Source: Desulfobacterales bacterium
GTDB lineage: Bacteria > Desulfobacterota > Desulfobacteria > Desulfobacterales > UBA11574
DNA: 35,887 nucleotides
Reading direction: 5' to 3'
Assembly (NCBI GenBank): GCA_020345745.1
Contig: CP070768.1
Location: 1,496,868 to 1,532,754, forward strand
Shown in pieces: positions 15,347 through 24,531 of the stretch. A program made the translations under genes and the position numbers. The notes below the pieces were generated by a model. The model searched no databases and was not told where the DNA came from. It saw only the letters and a program-made list of their open reading frames with translations. Numbering within the stretch: position 1 is the first letter of the stretch; every line of letters starts with the position of its first letter.

Positions 15347-16318
15347 CAGAATCAGATAGGTGACGTATAAGACATAGCAGGACAAAAGCACAACCCCGTC
15401 CTTGCGTCTGACGATGCTTGTCTTTCTCATCATCAACCAGGGTAAAAAAGAGATAAACATCATCACCAAATAATCGATAAGAAGACCACTATCGATAAAA
15501 CCACCCGGAATCGATATCGGCCTGACGAGTGAGGCTGCACCGAGCACACTCAGTATATTGAACACATTACTCCCGACCAAATTGCCGATGCTGATATCCA
15601 TTTCTTTTTTCAAAACCGCGACCACTGAAGTGGCCAGCTCCGGAAGCGAAGTTCCCAGCGCTACAACAGTTAATCCGATGAATTTTTCACTGACGCCGAA
15701 TACATTCATGATAGCAACAGCAGAATCGATGAGGATTTCCGCGCCAATGACGACACCGGCTATGCCGATCAAGATAAACAAAATTTGACGGGTTCTTGAT
15801 GGAATATACCCGATGTCTTGCACAGTAGATTCCAAAGACACGCCCTTTTCTCTCGACCTCTGTCTCGATTCTTTGATGGCAGTATAATAATTGAAACATG
15901 TGTAAAGGATGATTCCACCAATAAGCGTTAATCCCTCAAACCTTCCGATATTAGAATTAAAAGATATGAGCAAAAGATATAAGGAAATACCGAGCATTAT
16001 CGGAATGTCTCGTCGGCTGACGGACGGATGTCCTTGAATCGGGTGTAACAAAGCTGCGACACCCAAAACAAGGGCAATGTTACATATGTTGCTGCCGATG
16101 ACATTTCCCACGGCAATCATACTTTTATCTTTAACCGAAGATACAATACTGATGACCAGTTCAGGGGCGGACGTACCAAAGGCAACGACGGTCAACCCGA
16201 TAACAATCGGTGTCAAACCAAGGCTTTGGGCAAGACTTGAGGAGCCTTTTATGAGAATGCCCGCGCCATAATAGAGCATGAGCAATCCGGCTAAAAACAA
16301 TATCAGATTCAACGTCAT
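15338..16318 (-). CDS. Calcium/sodium antiporter (CaCA family, YrbG-like)
   Basis: The 326-residue inner-membrane exchanger shows both alpha repeats of the CaCA family. The first has VAFGTSAPELVIS followed by GNVIGSNICNIALVLG (46-86). The second has ALGTSLPELATS followed by GNLVGSNVFNILSVLG (about 220-260). The two glutamates in the PEL motifs bind the cation. About ten membrane helices flank a central loop near residues 145-175 (KESRQRSREKG). It probably exports Ca2+ against Na+ or H+. The ATG at 16318 has only a weak GAGAG upstream. The gene is alone on its strand, converging with the SnoaL-like gene and followed upstream by a long repeat-rich gap. Confidence 0.88.
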   Translation of the reverse strand: MTLNLILFLAGLLMLYYGAGILIKGSSSLAQSLGLTPIVIGLTVVAFGTSAPELVISIVSSVKDKSMIAVGNVIGSNICNIALVLGVAALLHPIQGHPSVSRRDIPIMLGISLYLLLISFNSNIGRFEGLTLIGGIILYTCFNYYTAIKESRQRSREKGVSLESTVQDIGYIPSRTRQILFILIGIAGVVIGAEILIDSAVAIMNVFGVSEKFIGLTVVALGTSLPELATSVVAVLKKEMDISIGNLVGSNVFNILSVLGAASLVRPISIPGGFIDSGLLIDYLVMMFISFLPWLMMRKTSIVRRKDGVVLLSCYVLYVTYLILKT

Positions 16319-16489
16319 CGATTAGCACTCTCGAATTCTTTTGGGGCCAGTTACCGTGTGACAAATACTTAACAGATACGATATATTAAATAAACACCTT
16401 TTCATTTAAACTCAAGGTTCGCACCCCAATCCGATAACCACTGTTATAGGCGTTTAGGGATGTCCACATTCGTTTCACTTAGGTGTCTT

Positions 16490-16805
16490 CGGTCTCTGCA
16501 ATAATTTCTCAATAAACAGGTGCCATATAATCTATACGGGCTCCAGGCTTTTTCTTCCAGTCGATATCAATCTTGTCTTAGTCGTATGACCCAATATTTT
16601 ATGATTTGACCTTTTTTTATGCAAACCTTAACCCATGCCTCATGAAATCATAATATTGGGTCACCGGGTAGCGATGGATAAAACGAAAAAGATATCTCCT
16701 TGCATAAAAAACCTGGCGCCCTTTTGCCCGGAGTTTTTGAGAAGTTGACTTGCTACATCTAAACCTTTGGAATGACGAAGCAACGCCGCCAATATTGGTA
16801 CACGA
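16490..16805 (-). repeat. Long dispersed repeat X, copy 2 (inverted), with nested palindrome
   Basis: This is the reverse complement of 5413-5727 with scattered substitutions and small indels. The nested palindrome is at 16587-16663, with TGACCCAATATT and AATATTGGGTCA at its ends. The two copies lie 11 kb apart in opposite orientation around the gltA-to-exchanger segment, so recombination between them could invert that segment. Confidence 0.75.
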
Positions 16806-17047
16806 GAAGGAGTACCTCATAAACGCTTGTACTATCCGGGGCAAGCAAAAGGCTGGATGATATTTTTTAAAAAGACAAAATATTATCTGCTTTAGTGAAT
16901 AAAGTTGAGATCGTTCGATTGATATGAACCAGGCGCAATGGTATCGCTTGTCGAAAGCGGATCGTTTATTCATTAATATGGATTTTATTTAACATGTACG
17001 CGCCGTTGCAAATGCGAAAACACTTTATTCCAATTTTTTCCTTTTAA

Positions 17048-17118
17048 AAAATATTATCCAGCCGTCTCGTGAGGTGTATTGTCATCAATATTCGTATGTG
17101 AAACGTGAATTTAACGTG
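17048..17118 (+). repeat. Short dispersed repeat Z, copy 1
   Basis: AAAATATTATCCAGCCG at 17048-17064 is identical to 28778-28794. Weaker similarity continues for about 50 bases (ATTG..ATCA..ATT, then GAAAC.TGA.TT). A shorter related match, CAAAATATTATC, occurs at 16875. The function is unknown. Confidence 0.5.
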
Positions 17119-17308
17119 AATTAAAATTGAACGATAACAGACAACGGCTAGCGCAGAAGTGGATTTTAACTCGACTTGGGTTAAAAAATCACTGAAAATG
17201 GTTGCATCATCCTTCCCGGTTGCGGTAATAAAACATCCACCAATAAGTGTCCATCCTAATTGTAAAATGGGCACCATGTGTTTCCAATTCATTTTTGGAG
17301 ATTTATCT

Positions 17309-18178
17309 ATGCACTACGAAGGCCATATCATCCGACCACCGAGCGAAGCCAACAGTATATTGCTTCAAATCACCGTCGGATGTTCGCACAACAAATGTTC
17401 GTTCTGCGGTACATACAAAGGGGAGCGCTTTCGAATAAAAGAAGATTCCATCATCATGGAAGATATTGCGTTTGCAGCCAATTACTGTAAGCGGCAACGT
17501 CGCGTTTTTCTCTGTGACGGAGACGCACTGATCATCCCGCAAAAAAGATTAATGAATATTTTGCTTCAAATCAAAAAACAACTTCCCTGGGTAACACGCG
17601 TTGGTGTATACGCCAATGCCAAAAGTTTGAAAATGAAAACCCCTGATGAACTCAGAGAGCTGAAGGCAAACGGCCTGGGTATCGCCTACATGGGTCTTGA
17701 AACCGGCGACGACCTCATCCTGAAAAAAATCAACAAAGGTGCAACCTCTGAAACGATGATTCAGATGGGCAGAAAGGCCAGGGACGCAGGAATCAAGCTT
17801 TCTATTACGGTTATTCTCGGAATAGCCGGTAAAGAGCGCTCTACGATCCATGCCAAGGAAACCGGACGGGTTCTGTCTGCCATAGATCCGGAATATATAG
17901 GGGCTTTAAGCCTTATGCTGATTCCCGGAACGCCGTTGTATCAGGATTATGCATCAGGGAGGTTTCATCTTCTCGAACCGAATGATATGCTGGAAGAACT
18001 GAAAACCATGATTGCTGCAACGAATCTTTCTAAAGGCCTTTTCCATGCCAACCACGCTTCCAATTACCTCCCTATCAAAGCAAGGCTGCCAAAAGACAAG
18101 GAGGCAACCCTAAAGATAATCGAACAGGCCCTCTCCGGCAAGGTGCCATTGAAACCAGAATATCTGAGGGCTCTTTAA
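17309..18178 (+). CDS. Radical SAM protein with CX4CX2C cluster motif
   Basis: The 289-residue protein should bind a [4Fe-4S] cluster and cleave S-adenosylmethionine. The cysteines are Cys25, Cys30 and Cys33 in VGCSHNKCSFCGTYKGERF, giving CX4CX2C and not the usual CX3CX2C. This spacing is known in some subfamilies of Elp3/COG1032-like proteins. The SAM-binding GLGIAYMGLETGDD region (about 120-133) and KINKGAT follow. No B12 or TRAM domain is attached. The start at 17309 is chosen for GGAG ten bases upstream and because homology begins there. The substrate is unknown. It stands alone, 258 bases before transketolase on the same strand. Confidence 0.8.
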   Translation: MHYEGHIIRPPSEANSILLQITVGCSHNKCSFCGTYKGERFRIKEDSIIMEDIAFAANYCKRQRRVFLCDGDALIIPQKRLMNILLQIKKQLPWVTRVGVYANAKSLKMKTPDELRELKANGLGIAYMGLETGDDLILKKINKGATSETMIQMGRKARDAGIKLSITVILGIAGKERSTIHAKETGRVLSAIDPEYIGALSLMLIPGTPLYQDYASGRFHLLEPNDMLEELKTMIAATNLSKGLFHANHASNYLPIKARLPKDKEATLKIIEQALSGKVPLKPEYLRAL

Positions 18179-18214
18179 AGCAGAAATCGGGATCAAGGCT
18201 TGAAAATAAAGTGG

Positions 18215-18243
18215 TTGACAAAACATGGAAAATTGCCAAAATA
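18215..18243 (+). promoter_or_regulatory. Possible sigma-70 promoter of transketolase
   Basis: TTGACA at 18215-18220 is a perfect -35 box. AAAATA lies 17 bases later, with AATATT slightly further on. Transcription from here would give a leader of about 190 bases containing the structured element at 18268-18431. Confidence 0.4.
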
Positions 18244-18267
18244 TTTTAATAATGATGAAAGCTAAGC

Positions 18268-18431
18268 GAGATCTTTGAAAAATGTTCAATTTTGCTTAAG
18301 GTCTAGGAAGGCGAGAATTTTAACCACAGGAATACATTGAGTATTTTGCGGATTAAAATTCGAGCCTGACACCGAGATTGAGCAAAAGGGAGCGTTTTTC
18401 AAAGGTCTCAACCCTTTGAGAAAGGAGACCT
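18268..18431 (+). promoter_or_regulatory. Structured leader of transketolase, candidate RNA switch
   Basis: GAGATCTTTGAAAAA (18268-18282) pairs with TTTTTCAAAGGTCTC (18395-18409) over 15 positions with one G-U. Inside, GCGAGAATTTTAA (18311-18323) pairs with TTAAAATTCGAGC (18353-18365) apart from two mismatches. The 3' arm can alternatively pair: AGGTCTC (18403-18409) is complementary to GAGACCT (18425-18431), which overlaps the ribosome binding site AAAGGAG of tkt. Two mutually exclusive folds, RBS open or closed, are therefore possible. Much of the element recurs at 35543-35682. No known riboswitch class is recognised. Confidence 0.55.
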
Positions 18432-18436
18432 CACCC

Positions 18437-20455
18437 ATGCATGAAATCTTGTCCGAAGATCAGATGAATATCGACGACATTTGCATTAATACTATCCGTA
18501 CACTTTCCATGGATGCCGTTCAGAAAGCCAAATCCGGCCACCCTGGCGCACCTATGGGTCTGGCACCTGCAGCTTACGTTCTTTGGACTCACATAATGAA
18601 GCATAACCCACAAAACCCGGAATGGGTTGACAGAGATCGTTTCGTACTCTCCGCAGGACACGCGTCTATGCTTCTTTACAGCCTCCTTTTTCTAACCGGT
18701 TATGATGTAAGCCTCGAAGATATTAAAAATTTTAGACAGTGGGGAAGTAAAACGCCGGGACATCCTGAATTTGACCATACACCGGGCGTGGAAACAACCA
18801 CCGGCCCTCTTGGACAAGGCTTTGCCAATGCCGTAGGCATGGCGATGGCCGAAAGGCATCTTGCGGCCTCTTTTAATCGTCCGGAAAATGAAATCGTCGA
18901 CCATTACACCTACCTCATCTGCAGCGACGGCGACATGATGGAGGGCGTCTGTTCCGAAGCTGCCTCTCTGGCCGGACATTTGGGGCTTGCCCGCTTGATC
19001 TGCATATACGATGATAACAAAATATCCATTGAAGGGAGCACGGATATTGCTTTTACCGAAGACGTCGCCCGTCGTTTCGAAGCCTATAATTGGCATACAC
19101 TTACCGTCGACGACGGCAATGACGTCAATGCTATTCTCAAAGCGCTTGAGGCCGCCAAGGCAGAAACCGAGCGTCCGACCCTGATTGTTTTGCAAACCCA
19201 GATTGCCTATGGCAGCCCCAATAAGCAGAACACCGCCGCTGCACATGGCGCTCCCCTCGGCGAAGAAGAGGTATTGTTGACAAAAAGAAATCTTGGATGG
19301 CCGGAAGATGCCCTCTTTTATGTCCCAGAACCGGCATTGAATACGTTCAGAAAATGTCTTGAAAATGGGAAAAATGCTGAATTAAACTGGCATAACAGAT
19401 ACGATGCCTATGCTAAAGCATACCCTGATTTAGCCAAAAAATGGACGGATGCCATAGGCGGTCATTTAATCGACGGCTGGGATGAAGATATACCCAACTT
19501 TACCGCTGCAGATGGTCCCATAGCCACCCGCGCGGCTTCCGGCATGACCCTGAGTGCCATAGCAGCAACAGTTCCCACACTGATCGGCGGCTCAGCCGAT
19601 CTAGCGCCGTCGAATAAAACATATGTCGATGCTCTCCCTGAATTTCAGAAAAACAGCTATCATGGACGGAATATCCGTTTTGGCGTTAGAGAACATGCCA
19701 TGGGATCCATATTGTCCGGGATGCAACTGCATAAAGGTTTGCGGCCCTACGGCGGTACGTTTCTCGTTTTTGCAGACTATATGAGACCGGCGATACGCTT
19801 GGCCAGTCTGATGAAATTACCCATCATTTATGTCTTTACGCATGACAGCATTGCCGTCGGCGAAGACGGACCCACCCATCAGCCGATAGAACACTTGGCC
19901 GCACTGCGTGCCATTCCCGGCCTAACGGTCATTCGTCCAGCCGATGCATCAGAGACTGCAGACGCGTGGCGACAAGCCATTAAAACGACAACCGGTCCGG
20001 TCGCTCTGATCCTAAGTCGCCAGAAACTTCCCGTGTTAGAACCAAACCGCTCGGAATACGGGTTGGCAAATGGCGCTTATATCTTTTCTGATTCCCCAAG
20101 TAAACCCGACATTATATTGATTGCCACAGGTTCCGAAGTTCACATTGCTGTTGACGCCCAAAAGCGTCTGGCGGAACAACATGTCGCCGCCCGGGTCGTG
20201 AGCATGCCGAGTTGGGAGTTATTTGAAGATACAACCCAAGATTACCAGGATCAGATTCTTTTGCCAGATGCAACACCTCGTCTTGTCATTGAAGCAGGTA
20301 CGCCTCTCGAATGGGAGCGTTATGTAGAAAACCGTGATGCGATTATCGGTGTAGCCAGTTTTGGTGCCTCAGCACCGGGTGGCACAATGATGGAGAAATT
20401 TGGGTTTGTGCCTGAACAGATTGTCACAAAAGTCAAAGAACTTATCAAAGATTAG
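18437..20455 (+). CDS. tkt: Transketolase
   Basis: The 672-residue thiamine-diphosphate enzyme transfers two-carbon units between pentose, heptose, hexose and triose phosphates in the cytoplasm. Visible marks are [15 protein letters not shown] (33-47, with His35), [24 protein letters not shown], the ThDP/Mg2+ motif SDGDMMEG (163-170), FGVREHAMG with the catalytic Glu, and [19 protein letters not shown]. The ATG at 18437 is chosen because AAAGGAG ends nine bases upstream; the in-frame TTG at 18416 has no such site. Length is normal for the full-size bacterial form. The leader carries a conserved structure that could gate this ribosome binding site. A lipoprotein gene follows 62 bases later and may or may not be co-transcribed. 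Confidence 0.95.
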   Translation: MHEILSEDQMNIDDICINTIRTLSMDAVQKAKSGHPGAPMGLAPAAYVLWTHIMKHNPQNPEWVDRDRFVLSAGHASMLLYSLLFLTGYDVSLEDIKNFRQWGSKTPGHPEFDHTPGVETTTGPLGQGFANAVGMAMAERHLAASFNRPENEIVDHYTYLICSDGDMMEGVCSEAASLAGHLGLARLICIYDDNKISIEGSTDIAFTEDVARRFEAYNWHTLTVDDGNDVNAILKALEAAKAETERPTLIVLQTQIAYGSPNKQNTAAAHGAPLGEEEVLLTKRNLGWPEDALFYVPEPALNTFRKCLENGKNAELNWHNRYDAYAKAYPDLAKKWTDAIGGHLIDGWDEDIPNFTAADGPIATRAASGMTLSAIAATVPTLIGGSADLAPSNKTYVDALPEFQKNSYHGRNIRFGVREHAMGSILSGMQLHKGLRPYGGTFLVFADYMRPAIRLASLMKLPIIYVFTHDSIAVGEDGPTHQPIEHLAALRAIPGLTVIRPADASETADAWRQAIKTTTGPVALILSRQKLPVLEPNRSEYGLANGAYIFSDSPSKPDIILIATGSEVHIAVDAQKRLAEQHVAARVVSMPSWELFEDTTQDYQDQILLPDATPRLVIEAGTPLEWERYVENRDAIIGVASFGASAPGGTMMEKFGFVPEQIVTKVKELIKD

Positions 20456-20517
20456 CATCAATTTTCCAAACCACTTAAATGGATAGATAAATATAATTAT
20501 TAAGGAGCTGAAAAACT

Positions 20518-21132
20518 ATGAAAAAGCAAATCGCGATTATTTGGTTCAGTTTCGCTTTAATTCTAGTTTTTATTGTAGGCGGATGTGCTTCAACCAGCGT
20601 CAAAAGAGTTGAGATTGATGAAACCGTAGATCTGAGTGGAAGATGGAATGATACGGACTCCCGATTTGTATCTGAAGAAATGATTAATGATGTCATGAGC
20701 CGCGACTGGGTCGAGAAGTTTAGGAGTGAGAACAAAGGAAATGCACCGACCGTAATCGTAGGAACCGTCCGAAACAGAAGTGACGAACACATTAATACGA
20801 GAACCTTTGTAAAAGATTTGGAACGTGCTCTTATTAACTCTGGAGAAATTGAATTTGTCGCTAGCAGTGATGAAAGAGGTGAGGTCCGTGAGGAACGGAA
20901 AGACCAAGCCTCCCATGCTTCTGAAGAGACGGCAAAGGAAGAAGGGGAAGAAATCGGTGCTGATTTCATGCTCAAAGGATCCATCAATACAATAACTGAC
21001 AGAATTGAGGGAAAACAGGTCAGGTATTATCAAGTAAACTTGGAGCTTATTCATATCGAAACCAATAAAAAGGTATGGATTGGGGAGAAAAAGATTAAAA
21101 AAGTCGTTAAGCAAAAACGTTTTGGGATTTAA
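20518..21132 (+). CDS. LpoB-like lipoprotein
   Basis: The 204-residue lipoprotein has a signal sequence ending in lipobox VGGC (Cys23). It then resembles LpoB, the outer-membrane activator of penicillin-binding protein 1b: VDLSGRWNDTDSRFVSEEMINDVMS (39-63), a PTVIVGTVRNRSDEHINTRTF segment, and IGADFMLKGSINTITDR ahead of the last strands. It carries an acidic Glu/Lys insert near residues 122-145. ATG 20518 follows AAGGAG. It heads a run of four lipoprotein genes (LpoB-like, COG3014-like, two LPP20-like), a grouping found in many Gram-negative genomes. A role at the outer membrane or in cell-wall synthesis is inferred. Confidence 0.8.
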   Translation: MKKQIAIIWFSFALILVFIVGGCASTSVKRVEIDETVDLSGRWNDTDSRFVSEEMINDVMSRDWVEKFRSENKGNAPTVIVGTVRNRSDEHINTRTFVKDLERALINSGEIEFVASSDERGEVREERKDQASHASEETAKEEGEEIGADFMLKGSINTITDRIEGKQVRYYQVNLELIHIETNKKVWIGEKKIKKVVKQKRFGI

Positions 21133-21143
21133 CCCGAACATTT

Positions 21144-21163
21144 CATCCGGGTTGACCCGGATG
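21144..21163 (+). promoter_or_regulatory. Hairpin between LpoB-like and COG3014-like genes
   Basis: CATCCGGG (21144-21151) pairs perfectly with CCCGGATG (21156-21163) around TTGA. Only TTTA follows, so it is a weak terminator at best. It sits 22 bases before the next start, which lacks a clear Shine-Dalgarno sequence. It could set transcript stability or attenuate the downstream lipoproteins. Confidence 0.45.
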
Positions 21164-21185
21164 TTTAGCTGCTTTGCTGCAACAA

Positions 21186-22484
21186 ATGATGCGGATAATA
21201 CTCTTTATTACCATTTTCGCCTTACTGTTTGGCTGTTCCAGCGGCCTTAACTACAGAAAATTGAACAGCCATCTAAGCTCGAACAATTGTAAAAGTGCGG
21301 TTGAATATATGGAGCAGAACGAAGGTGATTACGGCTCAAATGCAAAACTCCTCTTTCTTCTGGACTCCGCAATGGTGAATATGTACTGTGGAAATTTCGA
21401 AATCTCCCAAAAAAGTTTTCATAAAGCTGAATATCTTGCCGATATATTATGGACAAAAAGTGTCAGTAAAAATATTTTCTCCTTGGTCTCCAATGAGTAC
21501 GTTCTGCCTTACAATGGCGAGGATTTTGAGAGAGCAATGATCAACCTCATGTCCGCAATCGGTTATCTTCATGCAGATCAGATAGATGAAGCTCTTGTTG
21601 AATTTCGACGTCTCGATACTTTACTTGCGCTTTACAATTCCAAATATGAAAAGAAAAATGTATATAAAGAAGATGCCTTTGCAAGATACCTGAGCGGAAT
21701 TGTAAATGAAACCGACAAGGAGTTGGATGACGCCTTCATTGATTACTACAAGGCCTGCCAGATTTATGCAGAATACAAGGAGGCTTATGGTACCCATACC
21801 CCGAGCTCTCTTGAAGAAGATCTGCTCAGGGTTGCAGAAATCGTAGACAGGATGGATGAAGCAAAATCGGTTGTGCCGGATGTGGAAAAGCGCTTTTGGT
21901 TAAAACAGCAAGATGCCGCTGATTTGGGGAAAATAGTATTTATTCAGTTCATCGGACACGCGCCTCTAAAAACAGAAAAAATAATTTTTATCCCAACGCG
22001 CTACGGACCGGTTACCTTGGCTTTTCCAAAATTTACCATTGATCCGCCGCGGTGCAGAAACAGCTTAATTACCCTAACATCTACATCCAATACCACAGAG
22101 TCGAAAACCGTTCTTGTAGAAGACTTCAATCAGATTGCCGTAAAAAATCTTTCAGATCGTAAAGGAAGAGTGGTTGCAAAAACAATTAGCAGAGCGATAG
22201 CGAAACAGATCGCCATCAAGGAAGTCTCAGAGTTAAATAGAGACGATTGGGAACAGACCATTAGAGTAATTTTGAACCTTGTAAATTCCGCCATTGAAAG
22301 AGCAGACACAAGATCTTGGCGAACGTTACCGGGTGAAATCTATCTGGCCAGGGTTTTCGTCCCAGCAGGACATTATCAGTTAAGCGTATCTCGGTGCGGG
22401 GTCGTGCAAAAAAGAACCGAATCCATAAAGATAAATGCAGCTGAAACCCGCTATATTCTTCACGATTCAAGATATTCGTTTTAG
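21186..22484 (+). CDS. COG3014-like lipoprotein, TPR-type helical
   Basis: The 432-residue product starts with a signal sequence ending LLFGC (Cys17 from the first ATG). It should therefore be lipid-anchored. Residues 25-230 are helical and TPR-like, with repeated patterns such as LLFLLDSAMVNMYCGNFEISQKSF-type helices and IGYLHADQIDEALVEFRRL. A beta-rich C-terminal half ends GHYQLSVSRCG. It matches the conserved protein usually encoded after LpoB (COG3014). Two adjacent ATGs (21186, 21189) are possible, and neither has a strong ribosome binding site; an upstream in-frame TTG at 21174 is less likely. The function is unknown, but the fixed association with LpoB-like and LPP20 proteins suggests one envelope complex. 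Confidence 0.75.
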   Translation: MMRIILFITIFALLFGCSSGLNYRKLNSHLSSNNCKSAVEYMEQNEGDYGSNAKLLFLLDSAMVNMYCGNFEISQKSFHKAEYLADILWTKSVSKNIFSLVSNEYVLPYNGEDFERAMINLMSAIGYLHADQIDEALVEFRRLDTLLALYNSKYEKKNVYKEDAFARYLSGIVNETDKELDDAFIDYYKACQIYAEYKEAYGTHTPSSLEEDLLRVAEIVDRMDEAKSVVPDVEKRFWLKQQDAADLGKIVFIQFIGHAPLKTEKIIFIPTRYGPVTLAFPKFTIDPPRCRNSLITLTSTSNTTESKTVLVEDFNQIAVKNLSDRKGRVVAKTISRAIAKQIAIKEVSELNRDDWEQTIRVILNLVNSAIERADTRSWRTLPGEIYLARVFVPAGHYQLSVSRCGVVQKRTESIKINAAETRYILHDSRYSF

Positions 22485-22545
22485 ATTTTACATTTTTGGT
22501 TTTTGGTCGCTTTGGTTTTAAAATTTTATTTATGGGATGTGATAA

Positions 22546-23547
22546 ATGGCAGACAAAACCTTTTTAATTTTTATCGTATCACTGTTTCTCTTTTCATTTA
22601 CCGGTTGCTCAGATTCTTCAATAAACGTTCGAAAGGAAGACGGTAAAGATTTTTCTTCCTCAAGATATCTCACGGCAATCGGTATTGGAAAATCCGAAGC
22701 CGAAGCTCGCCGGCAGGCAGTGGCGGAAATGTCGAACATTTTCGAGTCAAAGGTGTATAATGAAACGTATTCAAACACAAAAGCGATCATAGGTTCTTCT
22801 GAAGAAGAGGTTTTTGAAAAACGTGTGGAATCAAACATCCGAATCGTCTCTGCTGTTAAACTGAAAGGGGTTAAGATCGGAAAAACCTGGGTTGACGAAA
22901 ATACCGGTCTCTATAATTCGCTTGCTGTTCTTGACCGGCTCCAGGCTCGAGAACACTGGACTGATGAATTGGAAAACATTGACGAAATGATCCAAGGAGA
23001 GCTCGCGACAGTTGACGCTGCCGCAAGCAAAATATTACGCTTGGGCTCCCTGAACCGAATCGTGAATCTATGGTTGCAAAAAGAAGCCATTGAAAGCCGA
23101 CTAAGAGTTGTTGGTTTTATGGATGAAAATTTTACTGAGATTGATATGAAGTCCGTCTTTCAGACGATATCAAAAATACGAGCAGAAATGATGATCCATG
23201 TGGACATCATGGGTGAGCAGGAACAAAGCGTCGAAAGTCACATCAGTGAGTTCCTTACTGAACGGGGTTATGTTTTGCGTGACGAAAAAGAATTCTCCAA
23301 TGTTCTGATTACCGGCCGAGTTGCGGTTAAGCCGCTCCAACTGAACAACCCAGACGTGCATTTTGTTCGCGTTACACTCTCGGTGGATATCGTCGATCTG
23401 GAATCAGGCGCGCAGATTGGAGAAATTTCGGAAAATTTACGTAAAGGGCACATCGATCAATCCGAAGCGGTTCGAAAAGCTGTTCAGGGTATATCGGCAA
23501 TTGTATCTGAGGAACTCATTCAAACTTTCGGACTAAAAAATTTATGA
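22546..23547 (+). CDS. LPP20-like lipoprotein (333 aa)
   Basis: It has a signal sequence with lipobox FTGC (Cys21). The first half carries the LPP20-type core: YLTAIGIGKSEAEARRQAVAEMSNIFESKV, then a strand pair ending GLYNSLAVLDR. The second half (190-333) resembles the PEGA/curli-assembly-like beta fold that reads VLITGRVAVKPL and VTLSVDIVDLESGAQIGEI. This half may bind a partner lipoprotein. The ribosome binding site is modest (GGGATG). It lies 61 bases after the COG3014-like gene and 22 before a second, smaller LPP20 protein. Role in outer-membrane biogenesis or secretion is inferred only from the cluster. Confidence 0.7.
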   Translation: MADKTFLIFIVSLFLFSFTGCSDSSINVRKEDGKDFSSSRYLTAIGIGKSEAEARRQAVAEMSNIFESKVYNETYSNTKAIIGSSEEEVFEKRVESNIRIVSAVKLKGVKIGKTWVDENTGLYNSLAVLDRLQAREHWTDELENIDEMIQGELATVDAAASKILRLGSLNRIVNLWLQKEAIESRLRVVGFMDENFTEIDMKSVFQTISKIRAEMMIHVDIMGEQEQSVESHISEFLTERGYVLRDEKEFSNVLITGRVAVKPLQLNNPDVHFVRVTLSVDIVDLESGAQIGEISENLRKGHIDQSEAVRKAVQGISAIVSEELIQTFGLKNL

Positions 23548-23569
23548 GAAATAATAGGAGGTTCTAATT

Positions 23570-24154
23570 ATGAAAAAGGTATTTCCCTTGACAATTATTT
23601 TCCTTCTCTGTTGTATTGTTGCGGTAGGGTGTAGTAAAAAGGCTTCAAAAATCGACAACAAAGCCCTGTCTGATGAGTTTAAAAACGCACCCGAATGGGT
23701 TCTAGACGGAACTAAAGAAGGTTTTTTTTCATCCGTAGGATCTGCAACAATCGGTAAATCGGGAATTCAGTTTGCACGGACCGAGGCCATGGCTCAGGGA
23801 CGAAGTGAACTGGCAAGACAAATTTCCCTTAAAGTCAAAGATCTAGTCAACAATTTTACACAGCAAATCGGCCCGGGCACGGATTATACTGTAGACAAGC
23901 TTTCCAAGCAAATCTCGAAGCAGATCACAAACGAAACTTTAAACGGCTCCAAACAAAAAGATCTGTGGATATCACCAAGTTCGGATATATATGTTCTTAT
24001 GGTTATTGATCCGGATATAATCAAAAGATCAGTAAGAAATCATGTGATGTCCAGTTATAGAAACGATGATGCCAAATGGCAACAGTTTCAAGCCAATAAC
24101 GGCAGTGAAGAGTTAGATAAAGAGATTGAAAAAACTTTTGGAGGGTCCAGATAG
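23570..24154 (+). CDS. LPP20-family lipoprotein (194 aa)
   Basis: The lipobox is AVGC (Cys21) after a clear hydrophobic segment. The mature protein contains the LPP20 pattern PEWVLDGTKEGFFSSVGSA, then ARTEAMAQGRSELARQI and a final strand SSDIYVLMVIDPD. ATG 23570 follows AGGAGG. It is the last gene of the lipoprotein cluster and a distant paralogue of the preceding one. LPP20 proteins are outer-membrane lipoproteins of mostly unknown role. The C-terminal tail is charged and contains no further domain. Confidence 0.78.
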   Translation: MKKVFPLTIIFLLCCIVAVGCSKKASKIDNKALSDEFKNAPEWVLDGTKEGFFSSVGSATIGKSGIQFARTEAMAQGRSELARQISLKVKDLVNNFTQQIGPGTDYTVDKLSKQISKQITNETLNGSKQKDLWISPSSDIYVLMVIDPDIIKRSVRNHVMSSYRNDDAKWQQFQANNGSEELDKEIEKTFGGSR

Positions 24155-24195
24155 AGCATGGAGTCGCATCTTAACATGCTAACCATACAATATTC

Positions 24196-24224
24196 TTGAC
24201 ATTTCTTTATTTCTGATGTATTTG
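24196..24224 (+). promoter_or_regulatory. Sigma-70-type promoter for the HU-like gene
   Basis: TTGACA (24196-24201) is followed after 17 bases by TATTTG (24219-24224). It lies about 30 bases before the HU-like start. The -35 box is perfect and the -10 box is moderate. Confidence 0.55.
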
Positions 24225-24255
24225 GCTGGATTAATTAAAATTTAGGAGGTTGCAA

Positions 24256-24531
24256 ATGAATAAATTGGAGCTTGTTGAGACGCTCAAAGAGGAAACCGGA
24301 ATCACCAAAAATGAAGCTTCAGTAATTGTGAACCTGTTTTTTGATGAAATGTCCGCTGCTTTGGCCAGCGGCGATCGGGTAGAAATCCGGGGATTGTGTT
24401 CCTTTTACGTCAAGCATTACAAGGCGTACACTGGAAGAAATCCTAAAACCGGAGAACAGGTGAACATCAAACCGAAAAAACTTCCATTTTTCAAGTGTGG
24501 AAAAGAACTAAAAGATCGTGTCGATTATTAA
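24256..24531 (+). CDS. HU/IHF-family nucleoid protein
   Basis: The 91-residue DNA-bending protein starts at ATG 24256 behind TTTAGGAGG. Family features are the N-terminal helical pair (MNKLELVETLKEETGITKNEA), GDRVEIRGLCSFYVKHY, and the DNA-inserting arm GRNPKTGEQVNIKPKKLPFFKCGKELK, where the conserved Pro and basic residues are present. RNPKTGE is the arm tip. Length matches HU or IHF subunits. Dimerisation and minor-groove DNA binding in the nucleoid are expected. It is apparently monocistronic with its own promoter. Confidence 0.9.
   Translation: MNKLELVETLKEETGITKNEASVIVNLFFDEMSAALASGDRVEIRGLCSFYVKHYKAYTGRNPKTGEQVNIKPKKLPFFKCGKELKDRVDY

Larger units (their letters stand above)
16319..17308. 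other. One-kilobase gene-free patchwork of repeats
   Basis: The region between the exchanger and the radical-SAM gene holds no supported gene. It contains repeat X copy 2 (16490-16805) and segments sharing CAAAATATTATC with 28777 (at 16875 and 17048). A minus-strand frame crossing 16617-16973 lies largely inside the repeat and is not conserved in frame in the other copy. The radical-SAM frame extends upstream to 17159 without a ribosome binding site. Confidence 0.55.

Noticed and set aside
16617-16973. Minus-strand 118-codon frame
   Set aside because: Most of it lies in repeat X, and a single-base indel in the other copy at about 5540 breaks the same frame, so coding selection is not supported.
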